DNA of 46,925 nucleotides from Acidimicrobiia bacterium (lineage in GTDB: Bacteria; Actinomycetota; Acidimicrobiia; Spongiisociales; JAENVV01): positions 1 through 46,925 of the forward strand of contig JAOUMT010000003.1 in the NCBI GenBank assembly GCA_029881355.1, given 5' to 3'. The position numbers and the translations under genes are program-made. This document shows, piece by piece, positions 8,129-16,891 of this stretch (the stretch's first letter is position 1; each line of letters begins with the position of its first letter). The notes beneath the pieces were generated by a model. It saw only the letters and a program-made list of their open reading frames with translations. It was not told where the DNA came from and searched no databases.

Positions 8129-8424
8129 TCCGCCTATTTCTCTCGGCAGTATCGGCGGCCGATTTGGACAAGCTGATCGCCATGTTCAAAGAAGATGTTA
8201 TTCCAGCCTTCGAGTCCGCTCCCGGATGCCTGGGCATCGAACTGATTCGCGCCGAAAAGGCCGGAGTTGGCGGCCTCATCGAAGGAGGCGTGATTATCCG
8301 ATGGGAGTCCGCCGAACACATGGAGTCGGCACTCAACGATCCGGCCATCATCCAGAGTCAGCACCGGGTCAGGGCGTTGCTGCGGCGCGAGCCATTACGC
8401 AAGGTCTACGAGGTTATCTCCTAG
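8122..8424 (+). CDS. Small ABM-like (antibiotic biosynthesis monooxygenase-fold) protein
   Basis: A 100-residue protein of dimeric alpha-beta barrel appearance: a first strand VIRLFLSA, a helix with DLDKLIAMFKEDVIPAFESAPGC, strands GIELIRAE and GGVIIRWES, and a helix AEHMESALNDPAI before RALLRREP. This pattern fits ABM/quinol monooxygenase-like domains, where members range from haem-degrading to non-enzymatic. The ATG at 8122 overlaps the phosphoesterase stop; a TTG at 8116 is an alternative. Its 3' end overlaps the oppositely oriented cyclic diphosphoglycerate synthetase gene by 30 bp. The function is unknown. Confidence 0.7.
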   Translation: MVIRLFLSAVSAADLDKLIAMFKEDVIPAFESAPGCLGIELIRAEKAGVGGLIEGGVIIRWESAEHMESALNDPAIIQSQHRVRALLRREPLRKVYEVIS

Positions 8425-9708
8425 TCTCCGGTCCACAACCCTGGCCAGTTCACCGGTCCCACCGGCGACGGCAACCCGATTGTGGATGAGGCCGGCTTCA
8501 ATCCCCCGACTGGATGCCCACGGCAGAACCAGATCAACTGCCGCGGCTTTCACTTCGACGAGTATCAGGTCCGTCGTGGCTGCAGCCGCCAGATCGTCGC
8601 CGAGCCTGGTCCGATCGGACAAACTGTGAATCACCTCGACCGACGACGCTCCGAGTCGCGACAGATCGCTCGTCAGATGATCCTGGGCGAACTCCGGTGC
8701 GGTCGTAACAGCCAACACCCGCCGGCCCTCGACCGGCAATGATGGCTCAAGCTCATATCCCGCCGACAGGACTTTCATATCCGGATTCAGGTCGCTCAGG
8801 ACCTGTCGGAGGCGCCCAACCCGGCCTACCGATTGTTGATCGGGATCGACAATCACGACTGCGGTTGCCTGTTTGACCCGGAACGGACCCAGGTAGCCGT
8901 CGAGATATCCCGGATCGATATCGACGGGCATGACGAGCACATGGGCCTGTGCCTCAGCAGGAGGAAGGGCGGTGCCGCTCCCTTCGAAGATCATACGTTC
9001 GGGACCGAGCAGCTCAGCCGCGCTGACTCCGGCTGCAAAATTGTGGATATCGGTCTCACCAGAAATGCCTGCGCCGCATCGAAACGTACCGATGGTGTCG
9101 ACTCCGGCGAAGACGGCATCCTCGACGTAGTCGGAGGCTGCGTGCATGCCCAGCGCTGACAGTTCCGCGAGTCCCTCAATCGACGCGGTGAACTCCCCAG
9201 CTCGCAGAACCGTTGGCAACGCCGGACCGCCACGCCCCATCGTGACGATTGCCAGCTTGAGTCCGGTGTCCCGCCAATATCTCGCCAGTTCGATCGCGAC
9301 CGCCGTCTTACCGGTTCGTTTCCCGGTACCGCTTACCGCCACGGCAGGTATATCGGTAAGACGGGGGAATGTTGGAGGATCGAAACGGTAACCGGCTCCC
9401 TGATATCGGACATTCCTGGCCAACGCCAACGAAATCAGGGCGAATCGTTTCCGATGGTCGAGGACGGGTTCGTCACTGAGATCAATGACCACGTCCGGCG
9501 CCAGTGCATCGATGGTGTCGGCCAGCGCCTGTTCCGGATCGCCGACGACTACGGGCACCGAGAGATCCGGCGGGCGATCGGTTTTTTCGGTGCCTCCGAG
9601 GAACACTGCACCGACAATCTGATAACCGTCACTTGCGAGAGCGGAGAGCGCGCGTTCGACCACCGGCGGGTAATGCTGACCGTCGATGAGTACGAGGCAT
9701 CTCTGCAT
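8395..9708 (-). CDS. Cyclic 2,3-diphosphoglycerate synthetase
   Basis: A 437-residue protein with the features of the archaeal enzyme that cyclises 2,3-diphosphoglycerate at the expense of ATP. An N-terminal domain (1-115: CLVLIDGQHYPPVV..GAVFLGGTEK) is followed by a P-loop domain with GTGKRTGKTA (127-136), IVTMGRGGPALP (154-165), a SDYVEDAVFAGV segment, GAGISGETD and IFEGSGTALPP. The C-terminal region contains ESSLSD-like and LVEVKAAAVDLV segments. The start at 9708 was chosen because it begins the conserved region and lies 6 nt after a TACGCT -10; 25 further upstream codons overlap ftsK. It sits 40 bp after ftsK on the same strand. With the kinase at 6296-7228 the whole two-step pathway from 2-phosphoglycerate is present. 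Confidence 0.85.
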   Translation of the reverse strand: MQRCLVLIDGQHYPPVVERALSALASDGYQIVGAVFLGGTEKTDRPPDLSVPVVVGDPEQALADTIDALAPDVVIDLSDEPVLDHRKRFALISLALARNVRYQGAGYRFDPPTFPRLTDIPAVAVSGTGKRTGKTAVAIELARYWRDTGLKLAIVTMGRGGPALPTVLRAGEFTASIEGLAELSALGMHAASDYVEDAVFAGVDTIGTFRCGAGISGETDIHNFAAGVSAAELLGPERMIFEGSGTALPPAEAQAHVLVMPVDIDPGYLDGYLGPFRVKQATAVVIVDPDQQSVGRVGRLRQVLSDLNPDMKVLSAGYELEPSLPVEGRRVLAVTTAPEFAQDHLTSDLSRLGASSVEVIHSLSDRTRLGDDLAAAATTDLILVEVKAAAVDLVLPWASSRGIEAGLIHNRVAVAGGTGELARVVDRRLGDNLVDLA

Positions 9709-9714
9709 CTGTGG

Positions 9715-9720
9715 AGCGTA
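9715..9720 (-). promoter_or_regulatory. Leaderless -10 element for the cyclic diphosphoglycerate synthetase gene
   Basis: TACGCT ends 6 nt before the ATG at 9708. It falls in the 40-bp gap after ftsK, so the synthetase could be expressed independently of the ftsK operon. Confidence 0.5.
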
Positions 9721-9748
9721 CCCTGGCCGGAATCCAAGCCGGGGCGGA

Positions 9749-12010
9749 TCAGTCCGAAACGCCGACCATTTGCTCGAGGTCATCGACGGTGACGAGTACG
9801 TCCCGGGCTTTGGAACCGTGTGACGGGCCGACTACCCCACGATTCTCAAGGACGTCCATGAGGCGTCCTGCCCTGGCAAACCCCACCCGGAGCTTGCGCT
9901 GCAGCATCGACGTCGACCCGAGCCCCGACCGGACCACCAGTTCGATTGCCTGGCGAATCAACTCGGCGTCTTCATCGTCGTCTTCGGCAGCTTGGACTTT
10001 GGCCTTCTCGGTCGAAGCCTCGATGACCTTGTCCTCATACTGAGCTTCCTTCTGCTTCTTCACCCAATTGACAACGGAGCGCACTTCTTCTTCCGACACC
10101 CAGGCACCTTGCACCCGGGCCGGTTTGGGATCCTTGGCGGTGACCAACAAAAGGTCACCCATGCCAACCAGCTTCTCGGCCCCGATGGTGTCAATGATGA
10201 CGCGACTGTCGGTCTGGGAAGCTACCGAAAAGGCCATCCGGGATGGGATGTTGGCTTTGATGACACCGGTGATGACATTCACCGACGGACGTTGAGTAGC
10301 AATCACCAGGTGGATGCCGACCGCTCGGGCCATTTGGGCGATCCGGACGATCGACGCTTCAACATCGCGACCCGCCACCATCATGAGGTCGTTGAGCTCG
10401 TCAATGAGGATCACGAGATACGGGAAACGATCGAAGCCGTCCTCGTCGACACCGCCAGCATCCCACTTTTCGTGATAGCCCCCGATGTCACGCACTCCGG
10501 CGTCTGCCAGGAGGTCGTAGCGGCGATCCATCTCCTCGACCGCCCACTTGAGCACCTCATTGGCTTTCTTCGGGTTGGTGATGACCCGGGTAAGGAGATG
10601 AGGAACTCCGTTGTACTGACCAAGCTCGACCCGTTTCGGATCAACCATGATCATCCGGAGCTCGTCCGGGTGAGTGCGCATAAGCAACGACGTGATCAAT
10701 GAGTTCATGCACGACGACTTACCAGCACCGGTCGCTCCGGCGATCAGAACATGTGGGAGTTCGGAGAGGTTCACCAGCGACGCACGACTGTTGATGTCCA
10801 TCCCCACGCCGACCACGGTGGGATGCGTCTCGTCCTTGGCTTCTTGGGATCGAAGTATGTCGCCGAGCGTGACCATGCGTCGTTTTCGGTTGGGTACCTC
10901 GACCCCGATGGCTGACTTGCCCGGGATTGGCGCCAGCAGTCGCACGTCCGGAGTCGCCATGGCGTAGGCGATGTCCGTCGCCAGATTGGTCACCCTGGAG
11001 ACCTTGACACCGGCCGCCAACTCGATTTCATAGCGAGTCACCGTCGGGCCGGGGACGATCTTGGTGAGCTTGGCGTCGACCCCATGCTGGCGAAGCGTTT
11101 CCTCAAGGTCGGCAGCGGTCTCTTCCAACGCCCTCCGGTTCTGACCTTCGGCTTTGCTCTCTCGCAGCAATTCGATCGGGGGCAGTTGATAGGTGCTGTC
11201 GGCTACCCGCCGGGGTGCCGGAGTCGACTCTTTCTTGGATTTCTTGGCCGGCTCGGGACGCGACTTGTCGGGGGTGCCCGATGGCTTCATCGGCTTGGGG
11301 CGGTGGGCCGACGGAGTCTTTTTCGCGACGTGTCGGGGCCGGGCCACTGGAAGTTTCGCTGGAATTTCGGACGTCAGGCCGCCCACCCATCCCTTGATTC
11401 TCGTCCCCACGGCTCGGAAACCGATGAACACTTCCCGCACACTGGTGCGAGTGGCGAGGAGAACCCCCATCGACGTAACGGCCGAAAGCACCACGAACGA
11501 GCCCCAAAAACCGATAACTCGACTCATTGGAAAGGCGACTAGCGACCCGATGGCTCCGCCCCTGGCGCGAACCAGGTCGGCATTGCCGAACAACTCAACC
11601 GCACCAGTGAGTAGATGGAAAAGCGAGAGCGCCCCGAAGTACGAGAGCGTGGTGCCGATACCAATCTTGCCGTAATCGTTGCGCGGATTCCCGATGATCA
11701 AAACGATGCCGACGGTGGCGAAAAGAATGGGAATGAAGTACGCCCACACGCCAAACAGCAGCGTCAGTCCCCCGTGGATCCAGTCTCCGAACGGTCCGGC
11801 CTTCCCGAAGAATGCCAGAGCCACGAGAATGCCAACAACGAGCAGGGCGACGCCCCACACATCATCGGTTTGGGATCCCAGCCTGCGCCGAAGCGATTCA
11901 AAAACGGAAGCCAGCGTGGTCCGTTTTTTGGCGGGGGTTTTTCTTTTGTTTGTCGAAGACACCCGTTTCCGACCGTTTGCCCCTGGACGGGTGGGTGTCC
12001 GTTTTGCCAT
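9749..12010 (-). CDS. ftsK: DNA translocase FtsK/SpoIIIE
   Basis: A 753-residue septal DNA pump that clears and segregates chromosome termini at division. A basic N-terminus (1-45) is followed by four or five membrane segments (about 52-190), a Pro/Lys-rich linker, and the motor domain with Walker A GATGAGKSS (425-433), the VILIDELNDLMMV Walker B region and ATQRPSVNVITG. The C-terminal gamma winged helix (AIELVVRSGLGSTSMLQRKLRVGFARAGRLMD) reads polar DNA motifs. The gene follows rnj by about 95 bp in the familiar dapA-rnj-ftsK order. A TAACGT element lies 9 nt before the ATG and no ribosome site is seen. Confidence 0.96.
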   Translation of the reverse strand: MAKRTPTRPGANGRKRVSSTNKRKTPAKKRTTLASVFESLRRRLGSQTDDVWGVALLVVGILVALAFFGKAGPFGDWIHGGLTLLFGVWAYFIPILFATVGIVLIIGNPRNDYGKIGIGTTLSYFGALSLFHLLTGAVELFGNADLVRARGGAIGSLVAFPMSRVIGFWGSFVVLSAVTSMGVLLATRTSVREVFIGFRAVGTRIKGWVGGLTSEIPAKLPVARPRHVAKKTPSAHRPKPMKPSGTPDKSRPEPAKKSKKESTPAPRRVADSTYQLPPIELLRESKAEGQNRRALEETAADLEETLRQHGVDAKLTKIVPGPTVTRYEIELAAGVKVSRVTNLATDIAYAMATPDVRLLAPIPGKSAIGVEVPNRKRRMVTLGDILRSQEAKDETHPTVVGVGMDINSRASLVNLSELPHVLIAGATGAGKSSCMNSLITSLLMRTHPDELRMIMVDPKRVELGQYNGVPHLLTRVITNPKKANEVLKWAVEEMDRRYDLLADAGVRDIGGYHEKWDAGGVDEDGFDRFPYLVILIDELNDLMMVAGRDVEASIVRIAQMARAVGIHLVIATQRPSVNVITGVIKANIPSRMAFSVASQTDSRVIIDTIGAEKLVGMGDLLLVTAKDPKPARVQGAWVSEEEVRSVVNWVKKQKEAQYEDKVIEASTEKAKVQAAEDDDEDAELIRQAIELVVRSGLGSTSMLQRKLRVGFARAGRLMDVLENRGVVGPSHGSKARDVLVTVDDLEQMVGVSD

Positions 12011-12019
12011 GTGGCTTTT

Positions 12020-12025
12020 ACGTTA
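12020..12025 (-). promoter_or_regulatory. -10-like element before ftsK
   Basis: TAACGT ends 9 nt before the ATG at 12010, in the 94-bp gap after rnj. It would give a very short or absent leader. Confidence 0.35.
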
Positions 12026-12104
12026 CACGGTTGTGCGGGTAGGTCCAACCACCTCCGCGCGATCATTCGCGCGGAGCGCGCGAATCACCACTCGACGCGG
12101 CTCG

Positions 12105-13733
12105 CTACACCTCGAGTACCACCGGGATCACCACGGGCTTGCGACTCGTTTCAGCCCGGATCACCTGCTGGGCGGCCAGCCGGACGGCTTTCTGATATTG
12201 GCCGAGCTCTGATTGCGGGTCCAATTCGGTAACGGCCGAACGGACCGCCTCGGCTGCTTTGGCCAAGATCCGGCGCGGGTCATCAGCGAAGCCGTGCGAG
12301 TCGATGTCCGGGCCGAGGATCACGCTGCTGTCCGAGCGCTGAACCCCCACGGTCACCACCACCACTCCGTCATCGGACAGGTGACCACGGGCTCTGAGCA
12401 CCGAGTTATTGACGTCGCCGGTCCCGTCGAAGTACACGTAACTTGCGTCAACCGCCCGGTTCGTCACATGGGTGCGATCGCCCTTGATCTCGATCATGTC
12501 GCCGTCCTCGAGGATGTTCACGTCGGGGACTTTCATCTGATCGGCAAGTTCGGCATGGGCTCGAAGATGTCGGTATTCGCCATGGACCGGAACAAAGCTC
12601 TTCGGGCGGATCACGTTGAGGAATGTGGTTAGTTCATCCCGAGCGGCGTGACCGGATACGTGGACCTTGGCGTTGCGGCCGTGATATACCCGGGCACCAG
12701 TCCGATTCAGCTTGCTGATTACCTTGGACACGGCCGCTTCGTTTCCCGGGATCGGCGTCGCCGAGATCAGCACCGTATCGTCTGGCTCGAGCGTTACCCA
12801 TTTGTGCCTGCCGGCCGCCATCAGCGACAGCGCCGCAAACGGTTCGCCTTGACTTCCGGTGGTTATCAGCAACTGTTTCTTGGCAGGAAGTTTCGTCAGT
12901 TCCTGAATCTCGACGATCTTGTCAGCCGGAATGTCGAGGACACCCAGCTCGGTTCCCACACCAGAAACCCGGTGCATTGACCGTCCGGCGAAGGCCACCG
13001 TCCGCCCGGCGGCGATCCCGGCGTCGGCGATCTGCTGAACCCGATGGACGTGGGACGCAAAGCAGGCCGCCACGACTCGCCCACCGGCCTTGGCGATGAT
13101 CTCCCCGATCTCGGAAGCGAGTGAGGTTTCCGATGGCACGAAACCAGGAATCTCGGCGTTCGTCGAGTCGGCCATGAGCAGGCGGACACCTTCCCGGCCG
13201 AAGTGCGCGAACTGCTGAAGGTCGGTCGGGCGACCGTCCACGGGGGTTGGGTCGAGCTTGAAGTCACCTGAATGGACGATGAAGCCCTCAGGCGTATCGA
13301 AGACGATACCGGCACCCTGCGGGATCGAGTGTGAGACCGGGACAAACATGAACCCGAAAGGCTTGTGTTCGATCCACCGATTGTCTTCACAACCGATGAA
13401 CTCGGCTTCGACACCGATCTCATCGACGCGCCCCCGTGCAAGAGCCACCGAGAGTTGGGTTCCGTACACCGGAACACCAGGGAACTCCTTGAGGAAATAG
13501 GCCAGAGCCCCGACATGGTCTTCGTGTCCGTGGGTCACGATGACACATTCGACATCCTGTTTACGCTCGATGAGCCACTCCCAGTTTGGGAACACCAGGT
13601 CGACGCCCAGCATGTCTGCTTCGGGGAACATGAGTCCGCAATCGATAAGGGCGATTTTGCCATCGTGCTCGATGGCCGCGCAGTTCCGACCGATCTCGCC
13701 CAGTCCGCCCAGGAATGTGATCTTCACACTCAC
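12105..13733 (-). CDS. rnj: Ribonuclease J
   Basis: A 542-residue metallo-beta-lactamase/beta-CASP ribonuclease with 5'-3' exonuclease and endonuclease activity on mRNA and rRNA precursors. The zinc motif HGHEDH is at 68-73, preceded by LGGLGEIGRNC near the N-terminus. The beta-CASP region contains LLITTGSQGEP and ISATPIPGNE; VSGHAARDEL and FVPVHGEYRHL complete the active site. The C-terminal domain is of usual size. The GTG start at 13733 overlaps the dapA stop (GTGA), so translation is coupled to dapA. Confidence 0.96.
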   Translation of the reverse strand: MSVKITFLGGLGEIGRNCAAIEHDGKIALIDCGLMFPEADMLGVDLVFPNWEWLIERKQDVECVIVTHGHEDHVGALAYFLKEFPGVPVYGTQLSVALARGRVDEIGVEAEFIGCEDNRWIEHKPFGFMFVPVSHSIPQGAGIVFDTPEGFIVHSGDFKLDPTPVDGRPTDLQQFAHFGREGVRLLMADSTNAEIPGFVPSETSLASEIGEIIAKAGGRVVAACFASHVHRVQQIADAGIAAGRTVAFAGRSMHRVSGVGTELGVLDIPADKIVEIQELTKLPAKKQLLITTGSQGEPFAALSLMAAGRHKWVTLEPDDTVLISATPIPGNEAAVSKVISKLNRTGARVYHGRNAKVHVSGHAARDELTTFLNVIRPKSFVPVHGEYRHLRAHAELADQMKVPDVNILEDGDMIEIKGDRTHVTNRAVDASYVYFDGTGDVNNSVLRARGHLSDDGVVVVTVGVQRSDSSVILGPDIDSHGFADDPRRILAKAAEAVRSAVTELDPQSELGQYQKAVRLAAQQVIRAETSRKPVVIPVVLEV

Positions 13734-14638
13734 AGAGATTGCGCCTTACCAACGGCCGCGACCAACGCGGCGGTCGTGGCATCCAAAGCCGGAAGCAGCG
13801 GTAGACGCGGCGCGCCCATTGGTTCCCAAAGCGCCGCCATGGCTCCTTTGAGCGGTACCGGATTTGGTTCGATAAAACACCCCTCAAAGGTAGGCATGAG
13901 CTGGTCGTGTAGCCGGGTAGCTTCGGGGAGATCGCCGGCCGCAGCTGCGCTCACCATCGCCTTGATCTGATTTCCAACAAGATGACTCGCCACCGAAACG
14001 ACCCCGCAGCCGCCTACGGCCATCATCGGTAGCGTCATGGAGTCGTCGCCCGAGTAGATGGCAAATCCTTCAGGCAGTCGCTGCCGGGCTCTCGTCGAGA
14101 ACCCGATATCGCCAACGGCGTCCTTGGTCGCGACGATGCGGGGGTGCCGGGCGAGCTCGACCAACGTTGGGATCTCCACAAGACACGACGTCCGACCCGG
14201 GATGTTGTAGACGATCACCGGTAGCTCTGTGGCATCGGCAATCGCGTTGAAATGAGCTACGAGCATCCGCTGGCTCGGTTTCGAATAATATGGTGTGACC
14301 GCCAGGATCGCATCGACGCCGTGGTCGGCCGCAGCCTTCGATGCCTCGACTGACGCCCTCGTGTCGTACGTGCCGGTTCCAGCGATGACGGGTGCCTTCC
14401 CGCCAACGGCGTCGACGGCAGCGGCGTACAGCGCCAGCTTCTCGGCTGCGGTCAACGTCGGAGATTCGCCGGTCGTGCCAGATACCAGCAGGCCATCTGA
14501 GCCGTGTGACGTCAGAAACCGACACAGTCGGTGGAACTGGTCAAAGTCGATCGCGCCATCGGATCCGAACGGAGTGATCATGGCCGTGATGACAGCACCA
14601 AAAGGTGCCTGAGTGGGGGTCGGGGTTCCGGCTGGCAT
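13730..14638 (-). CDS. dapA: 4-hydroxy-tetrahydrodipicolinate synthase
   Basis: A 302-residue aldolase that condenses pyruvate with aspartate semialdehyde, the first committed step to diaminopimelate and lysine. The Schiff-base lysine is Lys172 (VATKDAVGD), the catalytic tyrosine is Tyr144 (VYNIPGRTS), and GTTGES (54-59) binds pyruvate. Two adjacent ATGs (14644 and 14638) are possible; 14638 is favoured because a TAACCT -10 ends 7 nt before it. It is the first gene of the dapA-rnj-ftsK run, and the next lysine enzyme, DapB, is encoded 3.4 kb away on the same strand. Confidence 0.95.
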   Translation of the reverse strand: MPAGTPTPTQAPFGAVITAMITPFGSDGAIDFDQFHRLCRFLTSHGSDGLLVSGTTGESPTLTAAEKLALYAAAVDAVGGKAPVIAGTGTYDTRASVEASKAAADHGVDAILAVTPYYSKPSQRMLVAHFNAIADATELPVIVYNIPGRTSCLVEIPTLVELARHPRIVATKDAVGDIGFSTRARQRLPEGFAIYSGDDSMTLPMMAVGGCGVVSVASHLVGNQIKAMVSAAAAGDLPEATRLHDQLMPTFEGCFIEPNPVPLKGAMAALWEPMGAPRLPLLPALDATTAALVAAVGKAQSL

Positions 14639-14645
14639 TGCCATG

Positions 14646-14651
14646 AGGTTA
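14646..14651 (-). promoter_or_regulatory. Leaderless -10 element for dapA
   Basis: TAACCT ends 7 nt before the ATG at 14638. The divergent thioredoxin gene has its own leaderless -10 about 60 bp away. Confidence 0.5.
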
Positions 14652-14710
14652 CACGCATTGCTCGCTCGTTCCGGCGCGTTGCCACCGAAAAACCATCTCA
14701 GGACGGCCAC

Positions 14711-14716
14711 TAGAGT
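14711..14716 (+). promoter_or_regulatory. Leaderless -10 element for the CnoX-like gene
   Basis: TAGAGT ends 7 nt before the ATG at 14724, with no ribosome site between. Confidence 0.55.
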
Positions 14717-14723
14717 TCTGACT

Positions 14724-15554
14724 ATGGCAAATCCTTATGTAAAAGATGTCTCCGAAGCACAATTCATGACGGAGGTCGTTGATCGATCGACGCAGGTCCC
14801 TGTCCTCGTCGATTTTTGGGCAGAGTGGTGCGGCCCCTGCAAAACGCTCAGCCCTCTGCTTGAGGCCGCCGCGGCGGAATACGCAGGTGCGTTTGAGCTG
14901 GTCAAAATCGACGTTGACGCCAACCAGGCACTGTCACAACAAATGAAGGTGCAGGGCATTCCGACGGTGGTGGCGTTCGTGGGTGGCCAACCAGTAGGTC
15001 AATTTTCTGGCGCAGTGTCCGAAGCCGAGCTCCGAGCCTTCATCGAACAATTCGTCGGGCCGACCACCGATCCCGAAGTCGACGCGGCACTCGATCTCCT
15101 CGACACCGGCGACGTCGCCGGAGCCGAAGCCGCCCTGCGGTCGATTTTGACGGTTCGTGCCAGCGAGGATGCAGCCAAGACCCTCGCCATGATCTACATC
15201 GATACCGATCGTATGCCGGAAGCCCTGGAGGTTCTCTCAACGCTGACGCCTGACGACGAAACCAAACGACTCATCGCCATGGCCAATATGTCGACGGCGG
15301 CTGCGAATCTGGACTCGTACGCAACGGCCTTCTCGGAGGATCCCAATATCGAGAACCGCGTTTCGTACGCCAAAGCTCTCGCTGGTGCTGGTCAAGCCGA
15401 GATCGGCTTCGATGTTTTACTCGACGCGGTGGCAGAACGCGACGACGACAGTGACCCGGCTCGACTGGCGATGATCGAGATCTTCGAAATGCTCGGTTCG
15501 GAGGATCCGTTGGTCGGCGTATATCGGAAACGTTTGGCCAACGCCCTCTATTAG
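14724..15554 (+). CDS. Thioredoxin-TPR co-chaperone (CnoX/YbbN-like)
   Basis: A 276-residue cytoplasmic protein with an N-terminal thioredoxin domain (about 1-110) carrying the redox motif WCGPC (35-39) and the cis-Pro segment VQGIPTVVAF. The C-terminal half (about 115-276) is helical, with TPR-like repeats (DVAGAEAALRSIL, RMPEALEVLSTL, GQAEIGFDVLLDAVAE), as in YbbN/CnoX proteins that hold unfolded clients and protect their cysteines. Unlike E. coli CnoX, whose motif is SxxC, both active-site cysteines are present here, so it could be a working oxidoreductase. The start at 14724 is set by the leaderless -10 and the canonical domain start. Confidence 0.88.
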   Translation: MANPYVKDVSEAQFMTEVVDRSTQVPVLVDFWAEWCGPCKTLSPLLEAAAAEYAGAFELVKIDVDANQALSQQMKVQGIPTVVAFVGGQPVGQFSGAVSEAELRAFIEQFVGPTTDPEVDAALDLLDTGDVAGAEAALRSILTVRASEDAAKTLAMIYIDTDRMPEALEVLSTLTPDDETKRLIAMANMSTAAANLDSYATAFSEDPNIENRVSYAKALAGAGQAEIGFDVLLDAVAERDDDSDPARLAMIEIFEMLGSEDPLVGVYRKRLANALY

Positions 15555-15663
15555 GCGCACTTATTGAACGCCAGCTCGCCAGGGTCGCTTTCTCAAACGG
15601 ACCCACAGGTGGCTAATGTCCCCGGTTCGGTTTCCAACCGACTCCCTACCATGAAAGGCCGTC

Positions 15664-16173
15664 ATGGCTACCCAGTACGATGCCGCTCCAGCGCTCACCA
15701 TCGATCTCAACAAGTCCTACACCGCCAAGCTTGAGACGAACCACGGTGACATCACCGTGGAACTCGACGCGGTAAACGCTCCACAGACCGTCAACAACTT
15801 CGTGTTCTTGGCCAGAGACGGCTTCTACGACGGCGTCATCTTCCACCGCGTCATCGAGTCGTTCATGATTCAGGGGGGCGACCCGACCGGCACCGGTCGC
15901 GGCGGACCCGGTTACAAGTTCCGCGACGAACTCGACTCGGGCGGTTCATACAGTCGGGGTACCCTGGCGATGGCCAATGCGGGGCCCAATACGAATGGCA
16001 GCCAGTTCTTCATCGTCCACAAAGACGCCGGCCTTCCCAACGACTACACCATCTTCGGCAAGGTACTCGACGGGATCGAGACCGTCGACGCGATTGCCGC
16101 GACCCCCACCGGCCCTGGCGACCGTCCGCACACCGATTGTGTCATTTCGTCGGTGGAGATCATCGAGAGCTAA
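15664..16173 (+). CDS. Cyclophilin-type peptidyl-prolyl isomerase (cytosolic)
   Basis: A 169-residue cyclophilin that catalyses cis-trans isomerisation of X-Pro bonds. The core is typical of bacterial cyclophilins: VNNFVFLARDGFYDGVIFHRVI, IQGGDPTGTGRGGPGYKF, GTLAMANAGPNTNGSQFFI and DYTIFGKV. It has no signal peptide. The ribosome site AAAGG lies 5 nt before the ATG. The next gene, 2 bp downstream, encodes a second cyclophilin carrying a lipoprotein signal, so the pair looks like a tandem duplication followed by relocation of one copy. Confidence 0.95.
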   Translation: MATQYDAAPALTIDLNKSYTAKLETNHGDITVELDAVNAPQTVNNFVFLARDGFYDGVIFHRVIESFMIQGGDPTGTGRGGPGYKFRDELDSGGSYSRGTLAMANAGPNTNGSQFFIVHKDAGLPNDYTIFGKVLDGIETVDAIAATPTGPGDRPHTDCVISSVEIIES

Positions 16174-16175
16174 TC

Positions 16176-16862
16176 ATGGCCACGCGCATCCTCTGGTTTA
16201 CCCTGTTCGCGGCCGCCTTGACGGCGTGTGGGGCGGGCGAGACCGTCGACCAATTTGACGCAACCGGTGCCACTTCCGACGCGGTTCAGACCACGGCAAC
16301 CGTCTCGCCGTTGCCGCCCACGACGGTCGGGACAACCGATGCGACGAACGATGCACCGAAGTCGTACGGTGCGCCACCTGACTTGATGATCGACCCGGCG
16401 GCTCAGTACACGGCAACGATGAGCACGAACCTGGGCGACATCGTAATCGCCCTGTTCGCCGACACCGCCCCCAACACCGTGAACAACTTCGTGTTCCTGG
16501 CGAATGAGGGGTACTACGACGGCGTCATCTTCCATCGGGTGATTCCGGGGTTCGTTGCCCAGGCCGGCGACCCGACGGGGACCGGCCGGGGCGGTCCTGG
16601 CTACGCCTTCGATGACGAACTCAACGACCCGCGCCCCTACACAAGGGGTATCGTCGCCATGGCCAACTCAGGTCCCAATACGAACGGAAGTCAGTTCTTC
16701 ATCGTCCACGAAGACGTCGGACTTCCCTACGCGTATACGATTTTCGGGGAGGTAATCTCCGGATTGGATGTCGTCGATGCGATCGCCGCCACACCCACCG
16801 AACCGGGTGACCGACCAACCACTGACATCGTGATCGAGTCCATAGCGGTCGAGGAGAGCTAA
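16176..16862 (+). CDS. Cyclophilin-type peptidyl-prolyl isomerase, lipoprotein form
   Basis: A 228-residue extracytoplasmic cyclophilin. The N-terminus (MATRILWFTLFAAALTAC) is a lipoprotein signal with lipobox LTAC. A Thr/Ala-rich linker of about 50 residues leads to a cyclophilin domain closely similar to the preceding gene (VNNFVFLANEGYYDGVIFHRVI, GDPTGTGRGGPGYAF, MANSGPNTNGSQFFI). It probably helps fold secreted proteins at the outer face of the membrane. The start at 16176 was chosen over an earlier in-frame codon because it places the signal peptide at the N-terminus. It is 2 bp from the previous stop. Confidence 0.93.
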   Translation: MATRILWFTLFAAALTACGAGETVDQFDATGATSDAVQTTATVSPLPPTTVGTTDATNDAPKSYGAPPDLMIDPAAQYTATMSTNLGDIVIALFADTAPNTVNNFVFLANEGYYDGVIFHRVIPGFVAQAGDPTGTGRGGPGYAFDDELNDPRPYTRGIVAMANSGPNTNGSQFFIVHEDVGLPYAYTIFGEVISGLDVVDAIAATPTEPGDRPTTDIVIESIAVEES

Positions 16863-16891
16863 CAATCCGTGGCGTAGTCGCCCCGAGCGCG

